NCBI GenBank assembly: GCA_028280635.1
Contig: JANQLM010000106.1
Location: 1-64,000 of the forward strand
Length of the DNA: 64,000 nucleotides
DNA from: Halieaceae bacterium
GTDB lineage: Bacteria; Pseudomonadota; Gammaproteobacteria; Pseudomonadales; Halieaceae
Direction: 5' to 3'
The stretch's first letter is position 1. The number at the start of each line of letters is the position of its first letter. Both the position numbers and the translations under genes were made by a program. This document shows, one piece after another, positions 33,567 to 43,006 of this stretch. The notes beneath the pieces were generated by a model. It was not told the origin of the DNA and ran no database searches. It saw nothing but the letters and a program-made list of their open reading frames with translations.

Positions 33567-33596
33567 GAGTGACCAGAAGCGGTCATCCGGTTCACT
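33567..33596 (-). promoter_or_regulatory. Putative ECF-sigma promoter for the CHRD gene
   Basis: On the minus strand AGTGAACC (33589-33596) is followed after 16 bases by TCACTC (33567-33572), giving a leader of about 60 bases before the CHRD start. The same AGTGAACC box occurs in the opposite direction 32 bases away in front of the sigma gene. GAAC-type -35 elements are common for ECF sigma factors. The -10 assignment is tentative. Confidence 0.5.
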
Positions 33597-33628
33597 ACAG
33601 CCCGCTTAATAATTTCTTGCTGATCGGC

Positions 33629-33658
33629 AGTGAACCTTTTGCCGTGGAGCGGCAACTA
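33629..33658 (+). promoter_or_regulatory. Putative autoregulated ECF-sigma promoter
   Basis: AGTGAACC (33629-33636) is followed after 16 bases by CAACTA (33653-33658); both this and the divergent copy have GG just before the -10-like hexamer. Transcription would begin near 33666, which favours the ATG at 33708 as the sigma-factor start. The perfect inverted copy of the -35 box supports shared recognition. Confidence 0.5.
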
Positions 33659-33707
33659 AGCCGTTGTGAGTGACCATGCATACCAGTTGGCTTCGATACA
33701 GAGCAGC

Positions 33708-34301
33708 ATGACGAGGAAGACGCCGATTCAGGAAGTCGCGGAGCCTCAAACTGTTGGTGATGCGGACGACACGACATTGTTGGCGAAAGTTGCAGAGCAC
33801 CGCGACCCGTCCGCTATGGAGCGCCTGTACCACGCTTATCGACCACGCCTGGGGGCCTTTATCTTCCGACTGGTGCAGGATGACGCGCTGTGTGAGGAAA
33901 TCTACAACGACGTCATGCTGACCGTCTGGCGCAAGGCAGGTGATTTCAGAGGCGGTTCGAAAGTGTCCACCTGGGTCTTCGCCATCGCCTACCGCCAGGG
34001 CTTGAGCCGCTTGCGGTCGCGTCGCGAATTCGTGGAACTGCATGAAGAGCATATTGGCGAGAGTGCCGACAACGCTCCGCTGGAAGATCAGGATATGTTG
34101 CGCAAGGCGCTGCTGGAATTGTCTCCTGAACACCGCATGGCGGTTGAGCTCGCGTACTTTGTCGGGCTGAACTACCAGGAGATTGCGGACGTGGTGGGTT
34201 GCCCGGCAAACACAGTGAAAACGCGTATCTTTCACGCGCGTCGCAGAATGCGCGATCACATAGAAACGATCGGGCGACCTATGGTACAGCCCGGGGAGTG
34301 A
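33708..34301 (+). CDS. ECF-type RNA polymerase sigma factor
   Basis: A 197-residue extracytoplasmic-function sigma factor. Region 2 is visible (MERLYHAYRPRLGAFIFRLV, EEIYNDVMLTVWRKAGDF, KVSTWVFAIAYRQGLSRLR) and region 4 ends in a helix-turn-helix (LSPEHRMAVELAYFVGLNYQ, EIADVVGCPANTVKTRIFHA). The frame is open back to a GTG at 33666, but the likely promoter lies at 33629-33658, so the ATG at 33708 is preferred. It lies 4 bases before its anti-sigma gene. The inverted AGTGAACC boxes suggest it drives its own operon and the divergent CHRD gene. Confidence 0.93.
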   Translation: MTRKTPIQEVAEPQTVGDADDTTLLAKVAEHRDPSAMERLYHAYRPRLGAFIFRLVQDDALCEEIYNDVMLTVWRKAGDFRGGSKVSTWVFAIAYRQGLSRLRSRREFVELHEEHIGESADNAPLEDQDMLRKALLELSPEHRMAVELAYFVGLNYQEIADVVGCPANTVKTRIFHARRRMRDHIETIGRPMVQPGE

Positions 34302-34305
34302 GACA

Positions 34306-34902
34306 GTGAACGACTCCAATCAGCACAACGTCGGGGAAAACCTGGTCAATCTGGCGGAACGTGACAGCGAGATGGACGTGGTGGCCTATGCCCTGGGCCA
34401 CTTGAGCCGTGCCGAACAGGCGAGTTTCGAGCGGCGAATGGTGGACAATCCCTCGCTGGAGCAGCGTGTGCAGGACGAGCGTGCATTCGCGGAATCCCTG
34501 CGCGATGCACTCCCGAATGGCTTGCCCCGGGCGGAAGCGTTTCAGGCACTTGAGCTGGTAGATGCGCCGCCCAGGCGCGGCTTCCAATTCGGCGTGGCGG
34601 CGGCGATAACCATCCTCGGGGTTGGCCTGCTGCTGTCGGTATCTACACCGGAACCGGCGTACGAAGCGCTGTCTTCCGAAACAGTCGGTGCGCTGCCCGC
34701 GGGTTCGGCCTACCGGCTGGTCCTGGTCGGGGAACACGCCGCCGAGACGCTTGGCTGGCTTGAGTCCAACTACCAACTGAGCGTGTTGTCCGGAGCCGAC
34801 AACGTTCTGCTGGTGGGTCGCGACGCACCACTCTCAAACGAGCAGCTGCAGGCACTGAGGAGCCACCCCGCTATCGCCCTGCTGGAAAAGAAGGCGCCGT
34901 AA
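34306..34902 (+). CDS. Anti-sigma factor, single-pass membrane type
   Basis: A 198-residue protein starting with GTG (MNDSNQHNVGENL). The cytoplasmic N-terminus resembles the anti-sigma domain of RskA-like proteins (DVVAYALGHLSRAEQASFERRM), one transmembrane helix covers about residues 94-112 (FGVAAAITILGVGLLLSVS), and a small periplasmic domain follows. No HxxxCxxC zinc motif is present, so it is not a ZAS-type anti-sigma. It should hold the upstream sigma factor inactive until an envelope signal. The next gene, a protease, starts 3 bases after its stop. Confidence 0.8.
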   Translation: MNDSNQHNVGENLVNLAERDSEMDVVAYALGHLSRAEQASFERRMVDNPSLEQRVQDERAFAESLRDALPNGLPRAEAFQALELVDAPPRRGFQFGVAAAITILGVGLLLSVSTPEPAYEALSSETVGALPAGSAYRLVLVGEHAAETLGWLESNYQLSVLSGADNVLLVGRDAPLSNEQLQALRSHPAIALLEKKAP

Positions 34903-34905
34903 CCA

Positions 34906-36159
34906 ATGCTCATGCGTCTGTGGGGTTTGCTCCTGCTGCTCACCGTGCCGTGCTCTGCCGAATCGCTTCTGCCAATCGATTCGCCGGAATGGGTGGTGGT
35001 GCTAGAAGATCCCCGGCCACCTCGACAACGCGGCTGGGCTGCCGGGGTGAGTTATGCCGGCAGCGCTCGCTATGAGGAGCACCCTGCCCTGGCGCGGTTG
35101 GCGGATGCCATCGCCAGCGAATACGCCCTCAGCGTCGCTGAACAGTGGCCGGTCCGCAGTCTCGGGCTTCACTGCCTGCGCGTCAGTCTCGATCAGCCAG
35201 ACGCGGGGATTCTTGAACGGCTTGAGCGTGACCCCCGGGTGCGTTGGGTGCAACCGCTGAATTCCTTTGAAGGCTCCTCATCCGGCGGTTCTTCATCGTC
35301 GACGGCAGCAGCGCGACACTACCGGGAGTTGCAAACGTCGCTGGACATACTGAATCTCGGCGCATTGCATGACAGCCTGCAGGGTCGCGGTGTGAGTGTT
35401 GCAGTCATTGATTCCGCGGTGGAACGGGACCATCCGGATCTACGGGGTTCGCTGCGTGACTATCGCGACTTCGTCCCCGGCCGGGGCCTGTCTCGCGGCG
35501 AACGTCACGGCACCGGGATTGCCGCCGTGATTGCGGCAGCCGACAACGGGGTGGGCATCACCGGTGTGTCGCCGGCGGCAAAACTCCATATCTACCGCGC
35601 CTGCTGGGAGTCCGCAGAAGGCAAGACCGTGTGTGACAGCCTGTCACTGTCGCGAGCGCTGGACCGCGCCGTGCTGTTGTCACCACAGCTTCTCAACCTG
35701 AGCCTGACTGGCCCCGAAGATCGCCTTCTCGAGAGCCTGCTTCAGCGCTTGTTGGAGCGAGGCACCCTGGTGGTTGCCGCCTTTGACGAAAAGCGCCGCG
35801 AAGACGCTCGGTTCCCGGCTCCCGCACCTGGAGTGCTATACGCCAGTGCAGACGGTGCTGGCGATCCTGCCCGGCGTGCCGCCCTGGCCGCGCCGGGCCA
35901 GCAGGTGCTTACGGCGCAGCCCGGCCAGGGGTGGGATTACATGGAAGGTCATTCCCTGGCCGCGGCGCATGTTTCAGGCGTGTTGGCGCTAATGCTGGAA
36001 GCGAACCCGGACATCAGTCACGAGACTGCGCGATCTGCCCTCAGGGAAAGCATGGGTGAGGGTGGTAGCAGCGGCAGTATTGATGCCTGTCTCGCCCTGA
36101 TGCGCGTCTCGCCGGACCTGGGATGCGCGGCCCGCGGCCTCGCCTACCGGAGTTGGTAG
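34906..36159 (+). CDS. Secreted S8-family (subtilisin-like) serine protease
   Basis: A 417-residue protein with a signal peptide (residues 1-18), a propeptide-like region (20-120) and a subtilase domain. The triad is D169 (VAVIDSAVERDHPDL), H201 (ERHGTGIAAVIA) and S350 (MEGHSLAAAHVSG). The usual oxyanion-hole AAGN is replaced by AAFD (about residues 291-294), as Asp replaces Asn in the convertase PC2. It is the third gene of the sigma/anti-sigma operon, so it may release the sigma factor or be an envelope effector. Its 3' end overlaps the convergent next gene by 16 bases. Confidence 0.88.
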   Translation: MLMRLWGLLLLLTVPCSAESLLPIDSPEWVVVLEDPRPPRQRGWAAGVSYAGSARYEEHPALARLADAIASEYALSVAEQWPVRSLGLHCLRVSLDQPDAGILERLERDPRVRWVQPLNSFEGSSSGGSSSSTAAARHYRELQTSLDILNLGALHDSLQGRGVSVAVIDSAVERDHPDLRGSLRDYRDFVPGRGLSRGERHGTGIAAVIAAADNGVGITGVSPAAKLHIYRACWESAEGKTVCDSLSLSRALDRAVLLSPQLLNLSLTGPEDRLLESLLQRLLERGTLVVAAFDEKRREDARFPAPAPGVLYASADGAGDPARRAALAAPGQQVLTAQPGQGWDYMEGHSLAAAHVSGVLALMLEANPDISHETARSALRESMGEGGSSGSIDACLALMRVSPDLGCAARGLAYRSW

Positions 36160-36911
36160 TCGATCCGCAGGGTAGTTGAGTTGCGGCCCTCTGCCAGGAA
36201 CAAGCGGACGCTGCGATTGTCGATCAGGTGATGCATCAGCCTGACGTTCCAGCGTCCTCGGCTGTAGCCCACGCCGGCTTCACCGAAGTTGACCCAACTC
36301 TCCTCGTCGTCCCCAAGCCAGGTGCTGCCGCCGGACAGCTGCAGGAAACCCCCGTTCTGAAATCTTGGTAGCCAGCTGGCGAACACGGCCAGGCTGCTCG
36401 CACCGCGCCCCTGCAGGTCCGGTGAGTAGGCGGTGCTTAAGCTCAGGGTGCCGGAGAGATGCAGGTCAGCCCGGGCCTCCGTGTAATCCCAGCTCTCCGG
36501 GAAGTCGCCGCTGAACTCGGTGTGCGCGATGGAGAATTCCACGGCCCGGTTGTTTTCAAGCTCGCGAAACACGCCGAGGTAGCCGCGCAGGCCGCGGGAG
36601 CGATCCGGTACGGGGCCTTCTTCTGCGCTGAATCCGTCGATGCCGAGGAAAGCGCCGGAGCGGTGATCCCAGTTCACGCTGATCCCGGCCATGGGCTCTC
36701 CATTGCTGAGTGGTATACCGCGGCTGGGTAGGTCTGTCGCCAACAGCGCGCGCGCTGTTATGTCGGCGCAGGCCCCCGGCGAACTGAGGGCGAGGGCCAT
36801 GGCAGTCAGCAGACCGCCGAAACCCGGCTTGCAGACGATTGCAAGAGGGCGCCTGCGCTTTGACCGACCGCTGCCGAGCAGTTCGGCCCCGTTCAGGCGA
36901 CGCGGCTCCAA
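36144..36911 (-). CDS. TorF-like putative porin / outer-membrane barrel
   Basis: A 255-residue protein with a long N-terminal basic stretch and a signal-like segment (LLTAMALALSSPGACA). The mature part begins DITARALLATDLPSRGIPLSNGEPMAG, which resembles the RG-[IV]-SxxxxPA opening of the TorF / gcw_chp family, and continues as barrel strands ending LRIDYQLR. It overlaps the HNH gene by 19 bases at its start and the subtilase gene by 16 at its end, so the true start may lie further in. No substrate can be assigned. Confidence 0.65.
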   Translation of the reverse strand: MEPRRLNGAELLGSGRSKRRRPLAIVCKPGFGGLLTAMALALSSPGACADITARALLATDLPSRGIPLSNGEPMAGISVNWDHRSGAFLGIDGFSAEEGPVPDRSRGLRGYLGVFRELENNRAVEFSIAHTEFSGDFPESWDYTEARADLHLSGTLSLSTAYSPDLQGRGASSLAVFASWLPRFQNGGFLQLSGGSTWLGDDEESWVNFGEAGVGYSRGRWNVRLMHHLIDNRSVRLFLAEGRNSTTLRIDYQLR

Positions 36912-37453
36912 TTGCGGTGGTCGGAGAACTGCTGGCGCAGGTACTCCATCTGGTCGCCGAGAATCCGGTCCCGCTCTAGGAAGGTGTATTCCCAGGGGTT
37001 TGGGGTAAAAGGCACTGCCAGCAGTGGCATATCAGCTTCTTCGGGCGTGCGGTCGCCCTTGCGATTGTTGCAGCTCTTGCAGGCACTCACGCAGTTCGCC
37101 CACACGTCACGGCCGCCGCGGCTGACGGGAATCACATGGTCGCGGGTCAGCAGGCTGCGGTGGGTCTCGTGGCCACAGTAAAGGCAAATATGCTGGTCAC
37201 GGCGGAACAGGGCCTTGTTGTTGAGTGACAGGGAAAAGCTGCCGACAACCCGGCCGCGCATGGCGATGATGGGTGGAATCTCCAGCAGGGACTGGCGGCC
37301 ACTGATACGCTGTACACCGCCGTGGAGAATGATGGCGGGATCGCCCAGCGTCCAGGATACATCACCTTTCACGTAGGCGGTGGCGGCTTGCTCCGGGCTA
37401 CACCATCCCCGGGGCTGCCCGGCCAGATCAAGCCTCAATATCGCAATCGACAT
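36893..37453 (-). CDS. HNH endonuclease
   Basis: A 186-residue protein with an N-terminal domain of about 85 residues and a C-terminal HNH nuclease: CLYCG and CKSCN form the zinc ribbon around the core DHVIPVSRGGRDVWANC, with NNRKGDRTPEEA after it. Such free-standing HNH proteins of this size are common in gammaproteobacterial chromosomes; the role is not established and it need not be mobile. It is probably transcribed together with the downstream TorF-like gene. Confidence 0.9.
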   Translation of the reverse strand: MSIAILRLDLAGQPRGWCSPEQAATAYVKGDVSWTLGDPAIILHGGVQRISGRQSLLEIPPIIAMRGRVVGSFSLSLNNKALFRRDQHICLYCGHETHRSLLTRDHVIPVSRGGRDVWANCVSACKSCNNRKGDRTPEEADMPLLAVPFTPNPWEYTFLERDRILGDQMEYLRQQFSDHRNWSRVA

Positions 37454-37601
37454 TTGCGTGTCTCACTCCTGGTGTACTCGCAACTTCGCCGATACGCTGC
37501 CCGCGAAACTGCACCGGCGTTGCTGCGCTTGGCGGGTAGAACGACGGCGATGCCAATTGTATACAGCATTAGTGTGTAAGAAACCAGCGCTGCTCGCCGG
37601 C

Positions 37602-39041
37602 TCAGCGACCAAAGGCTTTCAGCACTTCCCGCGTAAGGTCCCAGCGATCAAAGCCCTGCCTGCCCCAGTCGAGTCCGCGGCGCACGATCACCAGATCTTT
37701 CGACGGCACGACAATAACGTACTGGCCCCGATTGCCGGCGGTTGAGAACGCCCCCCTGGGTACGTCAGACCGGTTGTCAGGCACCAACCACCACTGGCCA
37801 CCGTAATCGTTGCCGCGCACGGCACTGGCCGGCGCCGGGGTGCGCGAGAATTCAATCCACTCCTCCGAGATCAGCCGCTCTCCCTGCCACAATCCACCCT
37901 GGGCATAGAGCATGCCGAAGCGCGCCAGGTCGCGGGCGTTGGTGTACACCTGGCTGGAGAGGATGAAGTCGCCGAAGCGATCGGTGCTCAGCAAGGTGTT
38001 GCGCATCCCCAGCTTGTCCAGCAGGGCGCGGCGGGGAAATTCCTGGTAGCTTTGCTGGTCACCGAGCACCTGTTTCATGGCCAGCACCGCGAGCAGGGTG
38101 TCGTAGTTTTCGTAATCCCAGAAGCTGCCGGGCTCCCGCACCAGGCCGCGGCGCCGCGCGCCGTCGGCCGAGCTGGCGCCCGCCCAGTAGGCCAGCCCGG
38201 AGCCGGTGGCATACTCCCTGTTGAAACTGTCCACCGGGTCCAGTCCGCTGGACATGTTGAGCACCTGGCGCAGGGTGATGGCGTCGCGCGGGTCGGGCGC
38301 GGGCGCTGCAAGCTGGGGCAGCCACTCTATGCCCAGCGGTGCATCCAGTTCGAGTTGGCCGTCGTCCACCAGCATGCCTATCAGCGTCGCGGCGATGCTT
38401 TTGGCGGTCGACCAGGTGCGGGTGCGGGTGCTCATGTCGATGCCCTCCGCATAGCGCTCGTGAATGATCTGACCTCGGTGCACTACCAACAGGCTCAAGG
38501 TGTCCTGCTCTGCCGTCGGTCGATTGAAGGCCCAGTCAGAGGCCGCCTGCAGGGCGGCTGCGTCAAGGTGGGAAGGCAGCTTTTTGCGCTCAAGCTTGTC
38601 ACCCATCGGCCAGGGAATATCAGCCGGGTCCCCGGGCAGCGGAGCGAGAGTCTGGCGAGGCAGGGAATCTATGTCGGACCAGGTTTGGTGGGGCGCCATC
38701 ACCACGCAGCCAATCCCTTCCCGGAATGCGGCGGTGATCGCCGGACCATTGGCCCCGCCGCCGACGCTCACAGCGCGACGCGCCTTATCCACCTGGTAGG
38801 CGCCCCCTCCCGGTGTTCCCAGGGGCCTGTCGACCCGCTTCCCTCCCAGGTAGGCGAGCTCCTGGCGAAAGACCTGCTCGAGGCTGCGCCGGGAGGTGAA
38901 CAGGCCGTTGCACATCAGCACAGCCTGCACCCCATTGCGCACCATTTCGCGGTTGTGGGCGAAGTAGTCGTAGTCTTTGCTTGCCGGCTGGGCAATAGCC
39001 ACGGCGGGCAGCAGGGTAAGGAAGAATAGCAATCTGAACAT
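37602..39041 (-). CDS. Beta-lactamase-fold serine hydrolase, secreted
   Basis: A 479-residue protein with a signal peptide (MFRLLFFLTLLPAVAIA). The first 170 residues are a family-specific lead domain (VLMCNGLFTSRRSLEQVFRQEL); then comes the class C beta-lactamase/esterase fold with the SxxK motif STAKS, a YxN-like motif in YENYDTLLA, and the C-terminal PSKDLVIVRRG. Such enzymes hydrolyse esters or peptides in the periplasm. True beta-lactamase activity is unlikely. The gene stands alone. Confidence 0.88.
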   Translation of the reverse strand: MFRLLFFLTLLPAVAIAQPASKDYDYFAHNREMVRNGVQAVLMCNGLFTSRRSLEQVFRQELAYLGGKRVDRPLGTPGGGAYQVDKARRAVSVGGGANGPAITAAFREGIGCVVMAPHQTWSDIDSLPRQTLAPLPGDPADIPWPMGDKLERKKLPSHLDAAALQAASDWAFNRPTAEQDTLSLLVVHRGQIIHERYAEGIDMSTRTRTWSTAKSIAATLIGMLVDDGQLELDAPLGIEWLPQLAAPAPDPRDAITLRQVLNMSSGLDPVDSFNREYATGSGLAYWAGASSADGARRRGLVREPGSFWDYENYDTLLAVLAMKQVLGDQQSYQEFPRRALLDKLGMRNTLLSTDRFGDFILSSQVYTNARDLARFGMLYAQGGLWQGERLISEEWIEFSRTPAPASAVRGNDYGGQWWLVPDNRSDVPRGAFSTAGNRGQYVIVVPSKDLVIVRRGLDWGRQGFDRWDLTREVLKAFGR

Positions 39042-39181
39042 GGCGTGACCTGGCGAGGCGTGAGTCCGGTAGTGATGATACGTGATCTGCGTGTAGCCAC
39101 ACTGGAGATTTCCGCGCAGTGCCGAGGTGTCTCAGAATCGAAGTAGACCCGCCGGCCCGCCGCTGCGTATAGAATGGCGCT

Positions 39182-40573
39182 ATGAGTAAACAGGACAAAT
39201 TGCGCCGTGGCGCCGTACCCCGTGGATTTGCCGCGGCCCTGGCGGGAATCCGCGCCGGTGGCGCGCTGGCGGTGGATGGCGCGGTACAACAGGTACTGAC
39301 CCGGTCGGGCCTGGCCCGGGAAGCCAATTCGGAATTCTCGCGACGGGAAGCACGGCGTTTCGTGGCAGAGCTGGGACGCCTCAAGGGCACCTACGTCAAG
39401 ATTGGCCAGATGTTTGCCCTGCTGGGGGAGCATTTTTTACCGCCGGTACTGACCGAGGCCCTGCATGAGCTGGGCGGTAGCACCGAGCCGCTGCCCTGGA
39501 GCGCGGTCTACCCGGTACTGGAGGCAGATCTCGGCCCGAAGCTGGATCAACTGGAGATCGAGAAAACAGCCTTTGCCGCAGCCTCTCTTGCCCAGGTACA
39601 CCGGGGCAAGATCGCGGCCACCGGCCAGGCCATCGCCTGCAAGGTGCAGTATCCCGGCCTGGCGGACGTGATCGACGGGGATTTTGACGCCGTGGTGCGC
39701 ATGTTGAAGCTGGCACGCTGGCTGCCGGCGGGGCGCGACATGGATGACTGGCTCGCCTCCATGCGCAACTACCTGCACCACGAAATCGACTACGCGCGCG
39801 AGGCGCGTTTTGCCGAGGCCATCGGCCAGCATGTGTCTGCGCTGGGCGGGCCCGGTGAAGTCTTCAAGGTGCCCCAGGTCTACCGGGAGTACTGCAGCGG
39901 CCGTGTGCTGGCGCTGGAGTATATCGAAGGCCGGTCGGTCAACGATCCGGCCGTCGCCAGGCTGTCACTGGCCAGGCGCAACCAGCTGGCCAGGGCCATG
40001 CTGGAGCTGTTTTTTGTTGAGCTGTATAGCTGGGGCCTGATGCAGACAGACCCGAACTTCGGCAACTACCTGGTGCAGCCATCGCCCGATGGCGACCGCA
40101 TCGCCCTGCTGGATTTCGGTTCGATGCTGGAGTGCGACGAGGACTTCCTCTATCACCTGCGCCGGGTGATTGCCGCCGGCCTCGAGGAGGACCAGGAGGT
40201 GCTGGTGGACGGACTGATTGGCCTGGGTTGCCTACAGCCAGAGGCCAGGCCCGAGGGACGTAAAATGTTCGCCGACTTCTGCCTGCACCTGCTGGAGCCG
40301 CTGCGAGCACCGGCCCATTTACCCCGTGATTTGCTCAACCGTCGCGGCGAATACCGCTGGGCCGACTCTCGTCTCATGCAGCGTGCAGGCAAAATGGCGG
40401 CCGCCACGACGACCTCCCGGCACTTCACCACACCGTCTCGGGATTTTGCGCTGATCGCGCGTAAACTCACGGGCGTATTTACTTTTATTGCCGTGCTGGG
40501 GGCCGAATTCAACGGCCATGAGCTGGTAATGTCTCATGTCAATCGATGGCGGGAGGGAGAACCCCGTGGCTAA
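39182..40573 (+). CDS. ABC1/UbiB-family atypical kinase, copy 1
   Basis: A 463-residue protein kinase-like protein. The family motifs are present: KIGQM in the N-terminal extension, the Ala-rich loop AAASLAQVHRG, the lysine strand AIACKVQYPG, EIDYAREARF, the catalytic loop QTDPNFGNYLV and the metal-binding DFG (LLDFGSMLE). UbiB proteins are ATPases needed for ubiquinone production or lipid handling. Its last 8 bases overlap the next gene, a paralogue. It lacks the C-terminal membrane helices of true UbiB. Confidence 0.9.
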   Translation: MSKQDKLRRGAVPRGFAAALAGIRAGGALAVDGAVQQVLTRSGLAREANSEFSRREARRFVAELGRLKGTYVKIGQMFALLGEHFLPPVLTEALHELGGSTEPLPWSAVYPVLEADLGPKLDQLEIEKTAFAAASLAQVHRGKIAATGQAIACKVQYPGLADVIDGDFDAVVRMLKLARWLPAGRDMDDWLASMRNYLHHEIDYAREARFAEAIGQHVSALGGPGEVFKVPQVYREYCSGRVLALEYIEGRSVNDPAVARLSLARRNQLARAMLELFFVELYSWGLMQTDPNFGNYLVQPSPDGDRIALLDFGSMLECDEDFLYHLRRVIAAGLEEDQEVLVDGLIGLGCLQPEARPEGRKMFADFCLHLLEPLRAPAHLPRDLLNRRGEYRWADSRLMQRAGKMAAATTTSRHFTTPSRDFALIARKLTGVFTFIAVLGAEFNGHELVMSHVNRWREGEPRG

Positions 40574-41888
40574 CTCGCAAAGCAAGTCGCAACAGGCGGC
40601 CGTACCCAGTACCCGCATCGGTCGCTTCGCGCGGGTCGCAAAGCTGGCCGGCGGCGTCGCCACCGGCATGATCGCCGAGGGCGGCCGCCGGTTGCGCTCC
40701 GGTGAGCGGCCCCGGGCGCGCGACATGCTGCTGACTCCGCGCAACGCCCAGCGCGTGGCCGATGAGCTGGCGCGCATGCGCGGCGCCGCCATGAAACTGG
40801 GCCAGATGCTGTCCATGGACGGTGGCGAGTTCCTGCCGCGTCAGCTGGCCGACATTCTCGCCCGCCTGCGCGATGAAGCGGATTACATGCCCTTTGAGCA
40901 ACTCGACCGCACCATGACCGGTGCCTTCGGTGAAGACTGGGAGGCACAGTTCTACGGTTTTGATTACCAGCCCATTGCCGCAGCCTCCATAGGCCAGGTG
41001 CACCGCACCCGCGCACCGGATGGCCGCGACATCGTGCTCAAGGTGCAGTACCCGGGTGTCGCGAAAAGCATCGACAGCGACATCGACAATATCGCGGCCC
41101 TGCTCAAACTGTCGGGGCTGGTGCCGGACCAGATCGACATGAAGCCGCTCCTGAAAGACGCCAAGGCCCAGCTGCGGGATGAGGCCAACTACCTGAAGGA
41201 GGCCGAGCACCTGGCGGAGTTCAGCGAACTGCTGGCCAGTGACGGCCGCTTCGTGGTGCCGGAGCTGCTGCCCGAGCTCACCACCGAGCACGTGCTGGCA
41301 ATGACCTATATTGAAAGCGAGCCGGTTGACGTCATCTCCCAGCTCGGCCAGGAACAACGCGATGCCCTGGTGACGGCGATGATGGACCTGATGCTGATGG
41401 AGTTCTTTCACCTGCGCATGGTGCAGACCGACCCCAACTTCGCCAATTATCGCTATCAGTCATCCAGTCAGCGCATGGTATTGCTGGACTTCGGCGCCAC
41501 CCGGCGCTTCAAGGCAAAGTTCGTCAACGAGTACCGGCGCATGATCAAGGCGGCCCAGAAGGGTGATGAAGATCGGCTGCTGGATGCGGCGGGCAAGCTC
41601 GGTTACGTGGTGGAAGATGGCAGTGATGCGTACCGGGAATTCGTACTGGATATCTTTGCTATTGCCCTGGAGCCGCTGACCACCGATGGGTCCTACGATT
41701 TCGGCGTCTCGGACATCTCCGCGCGCTTGACGGCGGCCGGCGCCAGTGCCCAGGATTTTCGTGAGTTCTGGCATGCGCCACCCTCGGACGCCGTGTTTTT
41801 CCATCGCAAGGTGGGTGGCATGTTCCTGCTGGCCCAGCGGATGCAGGCCCGGGTCGATCTGAAGTCTCTCGCCGCCCGCTGGGTATAG
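40566..41888 (+). CDS. ABC1/UbiB-family atypical kinase, copy 2
   Basis: A 440-residue paralogue of the preceding gene with KLGQM, AAASIGQVHRT, IVLKVQYPG, ANYLKEAEHL, QTDPNFANYRY and LLDFGATRR. I take the GTG at 40566, with GGGAGGGAG just upstream, as the start; it overlaps the previous stop by 8 bases. All the key kinase-like residues are kept in both copies. Two such genes in tandem suggest a heteromeric or divided function, possibly linked to quinone synthesis, since coq7 is also in this window. Confidence 0.9.
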   Translation: MANSQSKSQQAAVPSTRIGRFARVAKLAGGVATGMIAEGGRRLRSGERPRARDMLLTPRNAQRVADELARMRGAAMKLGQMLSMDGGEFLPRQLADILARLRDEADYMPFEQLDRTMTGAFGEDWEAQFYGFDYQPIAAASIGQVHRTRAPDGRDIVLKVQYPGVAKSIDSDIDNIAALLKLSGLVPDQIDMKPLLKDAKAQLRDEANYLKEAEHLAEFSELLASDGRFVVPELLPELTTEHVLAMTYIESEPVDVISQLGQEQRDALVTAMMDLMLMEFFHLRMVQTDPNFANYRYQSSSQRMVLLDFGATRRFKAKFVNEYRRMIKAAQKGDEDRLLDAAGKLGYVVEDGSDAYREFVLDIFAIALEPLTTDGSYDFGVSDISARLTAAGASAQDFREFWHAPPSDAVFFHRKVGGMFLLAQRMQARVDLKSLAARWV

Positions 41889-41911
41889 CATGGCGACATC
41901 AACTGCCTGCG

Positions 41912-42385
41912 TCAGGGTGCGGCCAGGCTGCCTGTATGCTCGAGTCGCAGGGCATAGGGCAGGTCGGCCAGTGATAGCTTGGTCTTAAGCGTATAAGGCA
42001 GTCCGCCGGCCGGTGGTTTTTCCGCCAGCTCACGGATCAGCGCCAGGGAATCCAACATGCCGATCCCTGCCAGCAGTACCACTTCCCCTTCGCCGTAGGC
42101 AGGGATCAAGTTCCTGCCCGAGCTCGTGCCGGACAGTACCCGCCGGTCCCTCAGAAATACTTCGGAGTAGAGCCCCTTGACGGTAATGCCCACGGGGTTG
42201 GGGTTAATCACCCGCAGGCGAATTTCAAACCGCGCCTCCATATTTTCGACACTGAGTGGCCGCAGTGAAATGAGACGGATCTCGGGCTCATCGAAATCCG
42301 TCACCGGCAGGTTGGCGCAGCCCGACAGCGCCAGCAGCATAAGCCACCAAGGCGACTTCTTGAACCAGGGGAATAGGAGCAACAT
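41912..42385 (-). CDS. LEA type 2 / WHy-domain lipoprotein
   Basis: A 157-residue predicted lipoprotein: after a hydrophobic start comes the lipobox [10 protein letters not shown]. The mature part is a WHy/LEA14-like beta-sandwich ([39 protein letters not shown]). Such periplasmic domains are linked to desiccation or stress tolerance, but the function in bacteria is uncertain. It is convergent with the kinase pair and divergent from the molybdenum enzyme genes. Confidence 0.82.
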   Translation of the reverse strand: MLLLFPWFKKSPWWLMLLALSGCANLPVTDFDEPEIRLISLRPLSVENMEARFEIRLRVINPNPVGITVKGLYSEVFLRDRRVLSGTSSGRNLIPAYGEGEVVLLAGIGMLDSLALIRELAEKPPAGGLPYTLKTKLSLADLPYALRLEHTGSLAAP

Positions 42386-42478
42386 GCCCCGGAGTATAAG
42401 CCAACTCGGTTGCTTGAACTGTGTGGCGGTCTATGGCGTAGTAATAGTCACCATGCATGCCTGTGCAGGAGAGCCGCA

Positions 42479-43002
<524 letters not shown>

Positions 43003-43006
<4 letters not shown>

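Noticed and set aside
33666-33707. GTG at 33666 as the sigma-factor start
   Set aside because: The likely autoregulated promoter would start transcription there, leaving no leader; the ATG at 33708 gives the normal family length.
36893-37453. HNH protein as a homing endonuclease or sign of a mobile element
   Set aside because: No intron, intein, terminal repeats or transposase were seen around it, and such HNH genes are common in chromosomes.
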